A stretch of DNA of 64,000 nucleotides from Providencia stuartii (GCF_029277985.1 NZ_CP119546.1:248001-312000), one strand, 5' to 3'. Shown: positions 9,582 through 19,979, counted from the stretch's first letter. Translations and numbers: made by a program. Notes: a model not told the origin generated them from the letters alone.

Positions 9582-10463
9582 ATGTCGACATCTCAACATT
9601 TTGTTATTAACGAAAAAGAACGTGCCCGTCGTCAAGCATGGCGTCGTCAGATTAACCGAATGGCCTTATTTGTTTCAATGTTAACCATGGCCTTTGGTCT
9701 GTTCTGGCTGGTTTGGATTTTATTTTCAACGGTGACCAAAGGGATTGATGGGATGTCCCTTAACTTGTTCACAGAGATGACTCCGCCACCGAATACTGAA
9801 GGTGGTGGCCTCGCTAACGCCATCGTCGGAAGTGGCTTGTTGATTCTGTGGGCAACGGTGATAGGCACCCCTTTAGGTATCTTAGCAGGGATCTATTTGG
9901 CAGAGTATGGCCGTAAATCATGGCTCGCTTCTGTAACGCGTTTCATTAATGATATTTTGTTATCTGCACCATCAATTGTTGTAGGTCTGTTTGTCTATAC
10001 CATTGTGGTTGCACAAATGCAGCACTTCTCTGGCTGGGCAGGCGTTATCGCTTTAGCACTGTTGCAGATTCCGATTGTTATCCGCACAACGGAAAATATG
10101 TTGAAACTGGTGCCGGATAGCTTGCGTGAAGCCGCATATGCGTTAGGTACGCCAAAATGGAAAATGATTTTATCTATTACGCTTAAAGCATCTGTATCCG
10201 GGATTATTACAGGGATCTTGCTAGCGATTGCTCGTATTGCGGGTGAAACCGCACCATTACTGTTCACTTCTTTGTCGAATCAGTTCTGGAGCACAGATAT
10301 GAGTGAGCCAATTGCTAACTTGCCTGTGACTATCTTTAAATTTGCGATGAGTCCGTTCTCGGAATGGCAACAACTGGCATGGGCAGGGGTTCTATTAATC
10401 ACCCTATGTGTCCTGTTAATTAACATTATCGCACGCGTTGTGTTTGCTAAGAAAAAACACTAA
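9582..10463 (+). CDS. pstA: Phosphate ABC transporter permease PstA
   Basis: The 293-residue inner-membrane partner of PstC has a basic cytoplasmic N-terminus ([15 protein letters not shown]), about six transmembrane helices and the permease EAA-type loop followed by [20 protein letters not shown]. It starts one base after pstC and is followed by pstB after 38 bases. Length and order match the enteric pst operon. Confidence 0.96.
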   Translation: MSTSQHFVINEKERARRQAWRRQINRMALFVSMLTMAFGLFWLVWILFSTVTKGIDGMSLNLFTEMTPPPNTEGGGLANAIVGSGLLILWATVIGTPLGILAGIYLAEYGRKSWLASVTRFINDILLSAPSIVVGLFVYTIVVAQMQHFSGWAGVIALALLQIPIVIRTTENMLKLVPDSLREAAYALGTPKWKMILSITLKASVSGIITGILLAIARIAGETAPLLFTSLSNQFWSTDMSEPIANLPVTIFKFAMSPFSEWQQLAWAGVLLITLCVLLINIIARVVFAKKKH

Positions 10464-10489
10464 CACCCGGATTGAATAGAGATTTATAG

Positions 10490-11278
<789 letters not shown>

Positions 11279-11291
11279 TAGGGAGCCGATT

Positions 11292-12005
11292 ATGGATACG
11301 CTGAATCACAACAAACATATTTCTGGGCAGTTCAATGCTGAATTGGAACATATCCATACAGAATTGATGACAATGGGAGGGCTGGTTGAAGAACAGCTCA
11401 CCAAAGCGATCACTGCCATGCATAATCAGGATGAGGCTCTTGCGCGCGAAGTTATCGAAAATGACCATAAAGTGAATATGATGGAAGTGGCTATTGACGA
11501 AGAGTGCGTGAAAATCATTGCTAAGCGTCAGCCAACAGCCAGTGACTTACGCCTCATTATGGCTATTTCAAAAACCATCGCTGAACTCGAACGAATTGGG
11601 GATGTTGCCGATAAGATCTGCCAAACAGCATTAGAAAAATTCTCTCATCAACATCAACCTTTGCTGGTTAGCCTTGAGTCATTAGGGCGTCATACGGTAC
11701 AAATGTTGCATGATGTGCTTGATGCTTTTGCGCGAATGGATTTGGAAGAAGCGATTCGGATTTATCGAGAAGATGAAAAAGTTGACCAAGAATACGAAGG
11801 AATAGTACGTCAACTGATGACGTACATGATGGAAGATCCAAGGACGATCCCAAGTGTATTAACGGCATTGTTCTGTGCCCGTTCGATTGAACGTATCGGA
11901 GATCGATGCCAAAACATTTGCGAATTCATTTTTTACTATGTGAAAGGGCAAGATTTCCGTCATGTAGGTGGCGATCAATTGGAAAAAATGATCACCAAAA
12001 AATAA
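11292..12005 (+). CDS. phoU: Phosphate signalling protein PhoU
   Basis: The start is the ATG at 11292, after GGGAG; a longer reading overlapping pstB is less likely. The 237-residue protein has two PhoU repeats of three helices each, with E/DxxxD-type metal-binding segments ([12 protein letters not shown] and [27 protein letters not shown] in the second half). PhoU links PstSCAB to the PhoR kinase and keeps the Pho regulon off when phosphate is plentiful. It is last in the operon, before a strong terminator. Confidence 0.96.
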   Translation: MDTLNHNKHISGQFNAELEHIHTELMTMGGLVEEQLTKAITAMHNQDEALAREVIENDHKVNMMEVAIDEECVKIIAKRQPTASDLRLIMAISKTIAELERIGDVADKICQTALEKFSHQHQPLLVSLESLGRHTVQMLHDVLDAFARMDLEEAIRIYREDEKVDQEYEGIVRQLMTYMMEDPRTIPSVLTALFCARSIERIGDRCQNICEFIFYYVKGQDFRHVGGDQLEKMITKK

Positions 12006-12046
12006 CGGTCAAACTTTGCGTTGTCGCATTGTTGGTTGTCATTACC

Positions 12047-12090
12047 AACCCCAGTCACAGACTTATGTGTGTGACTGGGGTTTTGTTTTT
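12047..12090 (+). terminator. Rho-independent terminator of the pst operon
   Basis: AACCCCAGTCAC (12047-12058) pairs with GTGACTGGGGTT (12071-12082), a 12-bp stem followed by a T-rich tail. It lies about 40 bases after phoU. Confidence 0.92.
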
Positions 12091-12494
12091 TATCGCCAGC
12101 GTCAACACGTGTGAGTGAGGTTATTGAGCGTCGTTTTCGTTCATTTCGATATGCTTAGAGTGTTTTTATGTGATGCAGATTTTAGGTTTTTGGTGATCTT
12201 TTAAAAGACTCCCGTTATCACGCTATTTTCATATGATATTAAACACGGACGAGTTAGTTAGAAAAAACCGTTTATTCATCCTCATTAAAGGTCCTCATAA
12301 CGATTGTACGCATCAAACAACCCTTAAAGGTAACGTGAATCATTTTACAGACTCTCTTCATTGCTTGGTGACCTATTTTTCTGCGTATATTCTTTTTTGA
12401 TATAAATATATCATTTAATAGTATTTCAAGAGATAAGCCTTCCTTGATAATTTGTGGTAGTCGATTTACATAAATTTACCGTCAGAGGTGTTCA
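12091..12494 (+). other. 404-base intergenic region before the amino-acid importer
   Basis: No reading frame here looks like a gene. It is AT-rich near 12395-12430 and should hold the promoter of the binding-protein gene. I see no recognisable operator. Confidence 0.5.
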
Positions 12495-13325
12495 ATGAAA
12501 GCTCGCGTTTTAACTACCGCACTACTTGCAGGCCTTGCGCTGGTGGCCAATGTCGCCAATGCAGATAAATTGGATGATATTAAGCAAGCTGGTGTTATTC
12601 GTATCTCTGTGTTTGACAGTAATCCACCATTTGGCTTTATTGACCCACAAACAAAAAAACTCGCGGGCTATGATGTTGATATCGCGCAAGCGATAGCCGA
12701 TGACCTCGGCGTGAAATTGGAATTGCGTCCAACTAACCCAGCTAACCGTATTCCTCTACTGACCTCAGGTAAGGTCGATCTCATTGGGGCAAATTTCACA
12801 ATTACTGACGAACGCGCTAAGCAGGTTGATTTCTCGATTCCGGATTTTGCGACAGGGCAGAAGTTTATTGCTCGCAAAGGGGTCTTGAAAACGCCTGACG
12901 ATATTGCCCCATTACGTATTGGTGCGGATAAAGGCACGGTACAGGAAGTGACCTTACGTGAGCGTTATCCAAATACGAAAGTGATCTCTTATGATGACAC
13001 GCCACAAGCATTTGCTGCTTTGCGCAATGGTAATGTCCAAGCGATAACGCAAGATGACGCGAAGTTAGTCGGTCTGCTGGGTAACTTGCCAGAAAAAGTG
13101 AAGGCTGATTTTGAAATATCTCCGTTTAGTATCACTCGTGAATATCAAGCGGTTGCAGCAGTAAAAGGTGAAACGCGTTTAATCGAAAATGTGAATAACA
13201 CCTTGTTGAAATTAGAAAAAGAAGGCAAAGCAGAACAGATTTATAACCGTTGGTTTGGCCCTGATACTAAGGCAGCGCAACCTCGCGGTGAATTCAAATT
13301 CGCTCCTCTTGAACAACAAAAATAA
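12495..13325 (+). CDS. Periplasmic amino-acid-binding protein of an ABC importer (SBP family 3)
   Basis: The 276-residue precursor has a clear Sec signal peptide (MKARVLTTALLAGLALVANVANA, cleaved before DKLDD). The body is family-3 solute-binding protein: an early IRISVFDSNPPFGFID strand, LAGYDVDIAQAIADDLG and VDLIGANFTITDERAKQVDFS, a hallmark of polar amino-acid binders. Glutamate/aspartate or a related amino acid is plausible, but specificity cannot be read from the sequence. Two permease genes follow after a palindrome and a hairpin. GTTCAATG at the start gives only a modest ribosome site. Confidence 0.9.
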   Translation: MKARVLTTALLAGLALVANVANADKLDDIKQAGVIRISVFDSNPPFGFIDPQTKKLAGYDVDIAQAIADDLGVKLELRPTNPANRIPLLTSGKVDLIGANFTITDERAKQVDFSIPDFATGQKFIARKGVLKTPDDIAPLRIGADKGTVQEVTLRERYPNTKVISYDDTPQAFAALRNGNVQAITQDDAKLVGLLGNLPEKVKADFEISPFSITREYQAVAAVKGETRLIENVNNTLLKLEKEGKAEQIYNRWFGPDTKAAQPRGEFKFAPLEQQK

Positions 13326-13345
13326 TGATAACCATCTGATATATC

Positions 13346-13363
13346 GATTCAATATATTGAATC
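13346..13363. repeat. Perfect 18-bp palindrome between binding protein and permeases
   Basis: GATTCAATATATTGAATC is its own reverse complement over all 18 bases. It lies 20 bases after the binding-protein stop and just before an attenuator-type hairpin. It could be an operator for an internal promoter or part of an RNA structure. Confidence 0.75.
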
Positions 13364-13380
13364 AGCACTTCAGAATAAAT

Positions 13381-13406
13381 AACCCCGCTCATTATTGCGG
13401 GGTTCT
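13381..13406 (+). terminator. Attenuator-type hairpin between binding protein and permease genes
   Basis: AACCCCGC (13381-13388) pairs with GCGGGGTT (13397-13404), an 8-bp GC-rich stem with only CTT after it. Partial termination here would give more binding protein than permease, a usual pattern in ABC importer operons. Confidence 0.7.
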
Positions 13407-13427
13407 TAGTTATACAAGGCAGCAGTT

Positions 13428-14180
13428 ATGTTTGAAAAATTTATTAGCGGCGAATTTTTTTCTCAGCATTTTTTGGCTCCTGAGTATTTGGAATGGTTTG
13501 GCTATGGCTTTTTGCTGACGATTTGGATCTCGGTTTGTACCATCATTGCTGCAACGCTATTAGGTTTTGTCGTTGCCGCGGCAAAGGATAGCCAAATTGC
13601 CCCGCTACGTTGGGGGGTCAGTGTGTATATTTCCATTTTCCGTAATACACCTTTACTGGTTCAACTGTTTTTTTGGTATTTTGCGTCAGGGGAGATTTTA
13701 TCATCGGAGATGATGGCATGGCTCAATACACCGCATGAAATCCACGTGGTAGGTATCACGCTGAGCTGGCCTTCATTTGAATTCTTAGCGGGTTTTGTTG
13801 GGTTAACATTATATACGGTACCATTTATTGCTGAAGAAATACGCTCAGGGATCCGTGGTGTACGCCAAGGCCAAAAATATGCAGCCTTTGCACTTGGTTT
13901 AACGGGATGGCAAGCCATGAAACATGTTGTGTTGCCACAGGCGGTGAAAATCGCCATGCCTCCTTTACTGGGGCAATACATGAATGTTGTTAAGAACTCG
14001 TCGTTAACCATGGCAATTGGTGTTGCTGAGCTCTCTTACGTCTCACGCCAAGTGGAAAGCCAAACATTACAAACATTCACTGCATTTGGCCTCGCAACAG
14101 TGCTGTATATCGCCATTATTGCGGTTATGGAAGGCTGGGGACAATGGCGAGTGCAACGAAATTTAGTGGAAGGGGTATAA
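13428..14180 (+). CDS. Amino-acid ABC transporter permease (HisM/GltJ family), subunit 1
   Basis: This 250-residue inner-membrane permease has about five transmembrane helices. The HisMQ-family region is clear: FRNTPLLVQLFFWYF near residue 65 and the cytoplasmic EEIRSGIRGVRQGQKYAAFALGL...VVLPQAVKIAMPPLLGQYMNVVKNSSL loop that couples to the ATPase. It pairs with the next gene, which starts one base after its stop. The substrate follows the binding protein upstream. No ATPase gene is nearby. Confidence 0.92.
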   Translation: MFEKFISGEFFSQHFLAPEYLEWFGYGFLLTIWISVCTIIAATLLGFVVAAAKDSQIAPLRWGVSVYISIFRNTPLLVQLFFWYFASGEILSSEMMAWLNTPHEIHVVGITLSWPSFEFLAGFVGLTLYTVPFIAEEIRSGIRGVRQGQKYAAFALGLTGWQAMKHVVLPQAVKIAMPPLLGQYMNVVKNSSLTMAIGVAELSYVSRQVESQTLQTFTAFGLATVLYIAIIAVMEGWGQWRVQRNLVEGV

Positions 14181-14181
14181 G

Positions 14182-14934
14182 ATGGATTTTTCAGTGATTG
14201 AACAAAATTGGCAATATTTGTTATTTGGCGCTTTTCCTGATGGTCCTATAGAAGGTGCAGCCCTTACACTGATTATCAGCTTAATTGCGGGTGCCGCATC
14301 GATTGTGCTGGGAACACTTAGCGGTGTTGCATTAGCCATGTTACGAGGGTTTTGGATGAACCTATTCGCGGCTATTTTAGGCTTTTTCCGTGCTATTCCA
14401 GTCATTATGCTAATTTTTTGGACCTATTTCTTCTTACCTGTGGTACTCGGAACAGAAATACCGGGCATCGCTTCGGTCGTTTGTGCGCTCGCATTAATCA
14501 CCTCTGCCTATTTAGCTCATGCTGTAAAAGCAGGTATTCTTGCTATCGGGAAAGGGCAATGGCAGGCCGGATTATCATTAGGCTTTAGCCGCTGGCAAGT
14601 TTTATGGCAAATTGTCTTACCGCAAGCATTACGTATGATGGTTCCTTCATTTATTAATCAATGGGTGGCTTTGATTAAAGACACTTCCCTTGCTTACATT
14701 GTTGGTGTCGCGGAATTGTCATTTTTGGCGACACAAGTGAATAACCGTGAAATGGTGTATCCACTCGAAATTTTCTTATTTGTTGCCTTTATTTATTTTG
14801 TTATGTGCTTAACGTTAGAGATGATCGCGAACTTCGTGGCAAAACGTTTAAATAGTCATCAAGGGGCTAAACCATTTGCGCCAAAGCGTGCCTTGCTATT
14901 TTGGCGTAGACAAAAACTACTCGCGTTATCTTAA
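14182..14934 (+). CDS. Amino-acid ABC transporter permease (HisM/GltK family), subunit 2
   Basis: The second 250-residue permease shows FFRAIPVIMLIFWTYFFLP, the HisMQ coupling loop (AVKAGILAIGKGQWQAGLSLGFSRWQVLWQIVLPQALRMMVP) and KDTSLAYIVGVAELSF. It starts one base after the first permease. In the glutamate/aspartate and histidine systems an ATPase gene usually comes next. Here the next gene is adeP, so the ATPase must be encoded elsewhere or shared. Confidence 0.92.
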   Translation: MDFSVIEQNWQYLLFGAFPDGPIEGAALTLIISLIAGAASIVLGTLSGVALAMLRGFWMNLFAAILGFFRAIPVIMLIFWTYFFLPVVLGTEIPGIASVVCALALITSAYLAHAVKAGILAIGKGQWQAGLSLGFSRWQVLWQIVLPQALRMMVPSFINQWVALIKDTSLAYIVGVAELSFLATQVNNREMVYPLEIFLFVAFIYFVMCLTLEMIANFVAKRLNSHQGAKPFAPKRALLFWRRQKLLALS

Positions 14935-15056
14935 TCAATTCAAGGTGGCGATTGCTGATGGGGTCGCCACTGCTTATGCAAATTTTATTTTTCTACTGTC
15001 TATTTCAATTCATCTTGTTGTATCAGTAAGTTAACTCATTTATGGATCTTTGATTT

Positions 15057-15072
15057 ACGCAAACGTTTTCTT
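15057..15072 (+). promoter_or_regulatory. PurR operator upstream of adeP
   Basis: ACGCAAACGTTTTCTT matches the PurR consensus ACGCAAACGTTTNCNT at every defined position. It lies about 85 bases before adeP. Family knowledge: E. coli adenine permease is a PurR target. Confidence 0.85.
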
Positions 15073-15152
15073 TTTTTCATTTTAACGGTAACACTCTCGA
15101 TTTGTTTGTTGTAGGATAGGGCGAAAAAAACTTTTTTTGGGCGCTATATCTA

Positions 15153-16487
15153 ATGAGTAATCAATCTTCTAGCTCTGGACAACAACAGGGTCTGTTTCAA
15201 CGCGTGTTTAAATTACAAGAACACGGGACAACGGCGAAAACAGAAGTCGTTGCGGGCTTCACCACCTTTCTCACAATGGTCTACATTGTCTTTGTTAACC
15301 CTCAAATCTTATCTGTCGCTGGGATGGATATTAAAGCTGTTTTCGTCACCACCTGCTTAATTGCGGCGATAGGCAGTATTCTTATGGGGCTGTTGGCAAA
15401 TCTGCCAATCGCAGTAGCTCCAGCGATGGGGCTAAATGCTTTTTTTGCGTTTGTCGTCGTCAGTGCGATGGGATATTCATGGCAAGTGGCGATGGGGGCT
15501 GTATTTTGGGGAGCCGTTGGCTTATTCATTTTGACCCTATTCCGTATTCGTTATTGGATCATCGCGAATATTCCATTAAGTTTACGCGTTGGTATCACCA
15601 GTGGTATCGGACTGTTCATTGCGATGATGGGGCTGAAGAACTCGGGGATTATTGTGGCGAACCCAGATACACTCGTCTCTATCGGTAACTTTACCCAACA
15701 TAACGTGTGGTTAGGGGCTTTGGGCTTTTTCATTATTGCGATCCTAGCGGCACGTAATATCCATGCGGCAGTGCTGGTCTCCATTGTGATCACAACCTTA
15801 ATTGGCCTTGCATTAGGGGATGTGCAGTTCAATGGTATCTTCTCTATGCCGCCGAGCGTGATGACCGTTGTTGGCCAAGTTGATATTATGGGATCCTTGG
15901 ATTTAGCGCTATCAGGCGTTATTTTTGCTTTTATGTTAGTTAACTTATTTGACTCTTCGGGCACCATGATTGGTGTGACAGATAAAGCTGGGATCACGGA
16001 TGCGCGTGGAACTTTCCCTCGCATGAAGCAGGCGCTCTATGTCGACAGCCTCAGTTCTGTCGCGGGTTCGGCGATGGGAACCTCCTCCGTTACTGCTTAT
16101 ATTGAAAGCTCTTCTGGCGTGTCGGTTGGCGGACGTACAGGGTTAACTGCCATTGTGGTTGGTGTGTTATTCCTATTGACCATGTTTATCTCACCACTAG
16201 CGGGTATGGTTCCTGCTTATGCGACAGCTGGCGCGCTGATCTACGTTGGGGTGTTGATGACATCAAGTTTAACGCGTGTGAAATGGGATGACTTAACGGA
16301 ATCAGTTCCTGCATTTATTACTGCGGTGATGATGCCCTTTAGTTTTTCGATCACGGAAGGGATCGCGTTAGGCTTTATCGCTTATTGCGCAATGAAAGTG
16401 GGTACCGGCCGCTGGCGCGAGTTGGGGCCATGCGTCATTTTAGTTTCCGTTTTATTTATTTTAAAAATGGTTTTAGTTGACGCTTAA
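15153..16487 (+). CDS. adeP: Adenine permease AdeP (NCS2/AzgA type)
   Basis: This 444-residue polytopic membrane protein closely follows E. coli AdeP/PurP (445). Shared segments include KLQEHGTTAKTEVVAGFTTF, APAMGLNAFFAFVV, LFDSSGTMIGVTDKAG and GTSSVTAYIESSSGVSVGGRTG. AdeP is a high-affinity adenine-proton symporter of the inner membrane. A PurR box upstream implies repression when purines are abundant. A strong terminator follows. Confidence 0.94.
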   Translation: MSNQSSSSGQQQGLFQRVFKLQEHGTTAKTEVVAGFTTFLTMVYIVFVNPQILSVAGMDIKAVFVTTCLIAAIGSILMGLLANLPIAVAPAMGLNAFFAFVVVSAMGYSWQVAMGAVFWGAVGLFILTLFRIRYWIIANIPLSLRVGITSGIGLFIAMMGLKNSGIIVANPDTLVSIGNFTQHNVWLGALGFFIIAILAARNIHAAVLVSIVITTLIGLALGDVQFNGIFSMPPSVMTVVGQVDIMGSLDLALSGVIFAFMLVNLFDSSGTMIGVTDKAGITDARGTFPRMKQALYVDSLSSVAGSAMGTSSVTAYIESSSGVSVGGRTGLTAIVVGVLFLLTMFISPLAGMVPAYATAGALIYVGVLMTSSLTRVKWDDLTESVPAFITAVMMPFSFSITEGIALGFIAYCAMKVGTGRWRELGPCVILVSVLFILKMVLVDA

Positions 16488-16501
16488 TCTTCTTTCCTAT
16501 C

Positions 16502-16534
16502 AAACGGCTCCAATCGTCGGAGCCGTTTTGTTTA
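16502..16534 (+). terminator. Rho-independent terminator of adeP
   Basis: AAACGGCTCC (16502-16511) pairs with GGAGCCGTTT (16519-16528), followed by a T-rich stretch. It lies 15 bases after the stop codon. Confidence 0.92.
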
Positions 16535-16690
16535 TCAACTCCTCTCTATGACAGACAATTCGAGCTATAATCAACAAAGCTGCCATGCAAAATACAAAAA
16601 AACCGTTTTAATTGCTGCGCAAATGCTTTCACAGCTTGAGGGATTCTGCTAGATTCCGCAGCAGAAACTGACTTATCAAGGTATCAGACC

Positions 16691-17218
16691 ATGAATTCAC
16701 CAAAAAAACCGGCAAGTAAAACTGCTAGCAAAACGAAGAAAAAGTATCGCAAAACAAAAGAAGAGCTCAATGCAGAAGGGCGTGAGCGTAAGCGCCAGAA
16801 AAAGCATCGTGGCAATAAATCGGGGGCTCGCTATCAAGAAAAATCGTCTAATAGCCAGTCTGGCAAGCAAAACGACAGCCTTGACCCACGCCTTGGTAGC
16901 AAAAAACCAGTCCCATTGGTGGTTGATGCAAATGCCGTTTCCACACGTACGACGCCAGTAAAAGAGCCTGTCGCAAAAGTGAAATTATCACCCGAGCAAG
17001 AGCTAGAAATGCTGGAGCAGGACGATCGTTTAGATAGCTTATTAGCGCGTTTAGAAGAGGGTGAAACGGTCACCACGGAAGAGCAAAAATACATTGATAC
17101 TTGTTTAGACCGTATTGATGAGTTGATGTCTATTCTGGGTATCGAGCTCACTGATGAAGAAGAAGAGGAAGATGAAGAAAAACTGGATGACATTATGCGC
17201 ATCTTGAAAAGTAAATAA
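16691..17218 (+). CDS. yihI: Der GTPase-activating protein YihI
   Basis: The 175-residue protein has the YihI layout: a very basic N-terminal half (KTASKTKKKYRKTKEELNAE, then KRQKKHRGNKSGARYQ) and an acidic C-terminal helical part (ELMSILGIELTDEEEEEDEEKLDDIMRIL). YihI stimulates the GTPase of the 50S assembly factor Der. It precedes hemN, the same order as in E. coli. Confidence 0.92.
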   Translation: MNSPKKPASKTASKTKKKYRKTKEELNAEGRERKRQKKHRGNKSGARYQEKSSNSQSGKQNDSLDPRLGSKKPVPLVVDANAVSTRTTPVKEPVAKVKLSPEQELEMLEQDDRLDSLLARLEEGETVTTEEQKYIDTCLDRIDELMSILGIELTDEEEEEDEEKLDDIMRILKSK

Positions 17219-17229
17219 GCGTCTTTTTC

Positions 17230-17254
17230 ACTCCCCCTGCTTGCTGGGGGGAGT
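17230..17254. terminator. Hairpin after yihI (possible terminator)
   Basis: ACTCCCCC (17230-17237) pairs with GGGGGAGT (17247-17254). The stem is strong and 12 bases after the stop, but no T run follows, so intrinsic termination is uncertain. Confidence 0.5.
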
Positions 17255-17424
17255 ATTGAACAAATTTCATTCAAACTGTATCACTTTTGGTGTTGCATCA
17301 ACTCTCACCGCCCAATCACAAGTTATAATTTCTTTTATGTTATTATGTCGTGTATATAAGTTAGCCAATAAAAAAACATAAGATGTGGCCTGTAAACCGG
17401 CATTCGGCCAATTAAGGAATGTTA

Positions 17425-18798
17425 ATGTCAGAGCAAAATATCGTTTGGGATCTTTCTCTTATCCAAAAATATAATTATTCAGGACCCCGCTATACGTCAT
17501 ACCCGACGGCCTTAGAGTTTAATCAGTCGTATGATGAACGTGCATTCGTGGCGGCAACGCAACGCTATCCTGAAAATCCATTATCGCTCTATGTTCACAT
17601 CCCATTCTGCCATAAGCTCTGTTATTTTTGTGGCTGTAATAAGCTAGTGACACGGCAAAAGCATAAAGCAGATGAATATTTACAAGTTATTGAAAAAGAA
17701 ATTATTCAGCGTGCCGCACTATTAAAAAATCGCACTGTGACGCAAATGCATTGGGGGGGAGGAACTCCAACTTATCTCGATAAAGCTCAAGTGAGCCATC
17801 TTGTCGCACTATTAAAAAAACATTTTCATTTCTCAAACGATGTTGAAATGTCGATTGAAGTTGATCCGCGTGAAATTGAACTCGACATGATCGATCACTT
17901 GCGGAGTGAAGGATTTAATCGCCTAAGTATGGGCGTGCAAGATTTTAATAAAGAAGTTCAGGTCTTGGTGAACCGCGAGCAGGATGAGGATTTCATTTTT
18001 GCGTTGATTAATCGAGCAAAAGAAACGGGGTTTACATCAACGAGTATTGACCTTATTTATGGGTTACCCAAACAGACACCAGAAAGCTTTGCTTTCACTC
18101 TGCAAAAAGTGATTGAGTTGTCGCCTGACCGCCTGAGCGTATTCAATTATGCGCATCTACCAAACCTCTTTGCTGCACAGCGTAAAATCAAAGATGACGA
18201 TTTACCGAGCGCAGAGCAAAAACTCGATATCTTGCAAGAAACGATCGCGACATTAACGTCACAAGGCTATCAGTTTATTGGTATGGACCACTTTGCGAAG
18301 CCACAAGATGAGTTAGCGATAGCACAGCGCGAAGGCGTTTTACACCGTAATTTCCAAGGTTACACCACGCAAGGGAACTGTGATTTGTTAGGTTTAGGCG
18401 TGTCTGCTATCAGCATGCTTGGGGATAGCTACGCTCAGAACCAAAAAGATTTAAAAACTTATTATGCGCAGGTTGAAGAGCAAGGTCATGCGTTGTGGCG
18501 TGGTTTAGTATTAACCGATGACGATTGTTTGCGTCGAGATGTGATTAAGACGCTAATTTGTAATTTTCAGCTTCAATATGCACAAATTGAATCCCTTTAT
18601 CCCATTAACTTTAAAGAATATTTCTCGGAAGACTTAGCCTTGTTAAAACCGATGGCGGAAGATGGGTTAGTTGAAATAACAAATACAGCAATTAAGGTAT
18701 CCCCTCAAGGCCGTTTGTTGATTCGAAATATTTGTATGTGTTTCGATGTTTATTTACGCAATCAAATGCGTCAACGTCAATTTTCTCGAGTGATATAA
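17425..18798 (+). CDS. hemN: Oxygen-independent coproporphyrinogen III oxidase HemN
   Basis: I choose the ATG at 17425 because AAGGA lies six bases before it and the 457-residue product equals E. coli HemN; an ATG at 17419 has no spacing for that site. This radical-SAM enzyme decarboxylates coproporphyrinogen III to protoporphyrinogen IX without oxygen. The 4Fe-4S cluster motif is FCHKLCYFCGC with C62, C66 and C69, followed by GGGTPTYL. The C-terminal HemN domain covers roughly residues 350-457. It converges on ampC with a shared terminator. Confidence 0.96.
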   Translation: MSEQNIVWDLSLIQKYNYSGPRYTSYPTALEFNQSYDERAFVAATQRYPENPLSLYVHIPFCHKLCYFCGCNKLVTRQKHKADEYLQVIEKEIIQRAALLKNRTVTQMHWGGGTPTYLDKAQVSHLVALLKKHFHFSNDVEMSIEVDPREIELDMIDHLRSEGFNRLSMGVQDFNKEVQVLVNREQDEDFIFALINRAKETGFTSTSIDLIYGLPKQTPESFAFTLQKVIELSPDRLSVFNYAHLPNLFAAQRKIKDDDLPSAEQKLDILQETIATLTSQGYQFIGMDHFAKPQDELAIAQREGVLHRNFQGYTTQGNCDLLGLGVSAISMLGDSYAQNQKDLKTYYAQVEEQGHALWRGLVLTDDDCLRRDVIKTLICNFQLQYAQIESLYPINFKEYFSEDLALLKPMAEDGLVEITNTAIKVSPQGRLLIRNICMCFDVYLRNQMRQRQFSRVI

Positions 18799-18805
18799 CC
18801 GATTG

Positions 18806-18836
18806 TGGCTCCGTGTTATGACGGAGCCATTGTCTT
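18806..18836. terminator. Terminator between convergent hemN and ampC
   Basis: TGGCTCCGT (18806-18814) pairs with ACGGAGCCA (18821-18829), followed by TTGTCTTTT on the plus strand. It fills the 38-base gap between the two stop codons. Confidence 0.82.
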
Positions 18837-19979
18837 TTAACGAGCGATCTTTTCTAATAGTTGATAAGTTGCTGTAATGCGCTGAGGGATAGGTATCCAT
18901 TTATTGGATAACATCACAATGGCAATTTTTTCTTCTGGAATAAATACAGCGTATGTGGCGAAGCCATTCGTTGAACCCGTTTTGTTATAATAAGCACGTA
19001 TTTCTGGCGCCATAGCGGGTTTGATCAACTCAACTTTTTGCGGCTTTAGTGCCATATCATCACGATTACCCTGAAGCAATTGCGCCAAAGAAACTGGCCA
19101 TGGATAGCTTTCCCACATCATATCTTGTACAAAAGAATCTGTGAGATAAACGCCCGTATGCGTATTCTCAACCGCCTCTTGCCAAGGTTTAGCCACTTTA
19201 ATGGTCTGCATATTGATCTCTAAATAACGGATCAAATCTTTAGCATTTGATTTTAAGCCATAGGCTTCAGCATCAAGGATTTCAGGGGTAACTCGAACGG
19301 GTTGATCTTGCTTGTTATACCCTTGTGCATAATATTTTTCTTGGTTTTTAGGGACATGAATATAAGTATGTTTTAATCCAAGTGAAGGAAGCATCAATTT
19401 TTCCATCGCTTGAGAAAATGGCATATCAAGTTGTTTGGCTGTTACGATGCCGAGCAACCCAACGCCAAGGTTTGAATAAGCACGATATTGCCCAACGTTG
19501 TGCTCAGGAAGCCACTTTTGATAGTACTCGATCAGTTGCTTGTCAGTAGTGACACCATTTGGCACAAATAACGATAGACCTGACGTATGGGTCGCTAAAT
19601 TCATCACGCTAACATTATCAAAAGCACTGCCTGTTAGCTCAGGTAAGTAATGGCTGACAGGTTGGCTGAAATCTAACTTACCTTGTGTTTGCGCATAAGC
19701 GGCAAGCGTTGCTGTGAAAGTTTTTGATAATGACCCGATTTCATACAATGTTCTATCCGAAACAGGTCGTTGGGTCTGCTTTGACTGTACACCATAGTGG
19801 TAAATTCTTTGCTGTCCATCCACAGAAATAGCAATAGACATACCCGGAATATTTTCTTGCTTCATCAGCGGTTTGATAATGTCATCAACCGCTTGTTGTG
19901 TCATCGCTGACGCTGAAAGTGAAGTAAAGGCTAAACTCAAAGCGACAAAAAGCCGTCCCTGACGAAAAATATTTTTCAT
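18837..19979 (-). CDS. ampC: Class C beta-lactamase AmpC
   Basis: I take the ATG at 19979 because it gives a proper signal peptide (MKNIFRQGRLFVALSLAFTSLSASA, then MTQQ); an upstream in-frame start adds a non-signal extension. The 380-residue precursor carries the three catalytic motifs of class C enzymes: S83-L-S-K (nucleophile), Y168-S-N and K333-T-G, offset 18-19 residues from mature numbering as expected. It is a periplasmic cephalosporinase. ampR is divergent upstream, so beta-lactam induction is likely, as in other AmpR-linked enzymes. It is a chromosomal gene in a core neighbourhood, with no mobile element nearby. Confidence 0.95.
   Translation of the reverse strand: MKNIFRQGRLFVALSLAFTSLSASAMTQQAVDDIIKPLMKQENIPGMSIAISVDGQQRIYHYGVQSKQTQRPVSDRTLYEIGSLSKTFTATLAAYAQTQGKLDFSQPVSHYLPELTGSAFDNVSVMNLATHTSGLSLFVPNGVTTDKQLIEYYQKWLPEHNVGQYRAYSNLGVGLLGIVTAKQLDMPFSQAMEKLMLPSLGLKHTYIHVPKNQEKYYAQGYNKQDQPVRVTPEILDAEAYGLKSNAKDLIRYLEINMQTIKVAKPWQEAVENTHTGVYLTDSFVQDMMWESYPWPVSLAQLLQGNRDDMALKPQKVELIKPAMAPEIRAYYNKTGSTNGFATYAVFIPEEKIAIVMLSNKWIPIPQRITATYQLLEKIAR

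Noticed and set aside
11906..12118. 70-codon frame across the end of phoU
   Set aside because: It lies mostly inside phoU in another frame and runs through the terminator stem.
15551..16024. 157-codon minus-strand frame within adeP
   Set aside because: It lies fully antisense to a recognised permease and has no ribosome site. Long antisense frames are common opposite hydrophobic genes.
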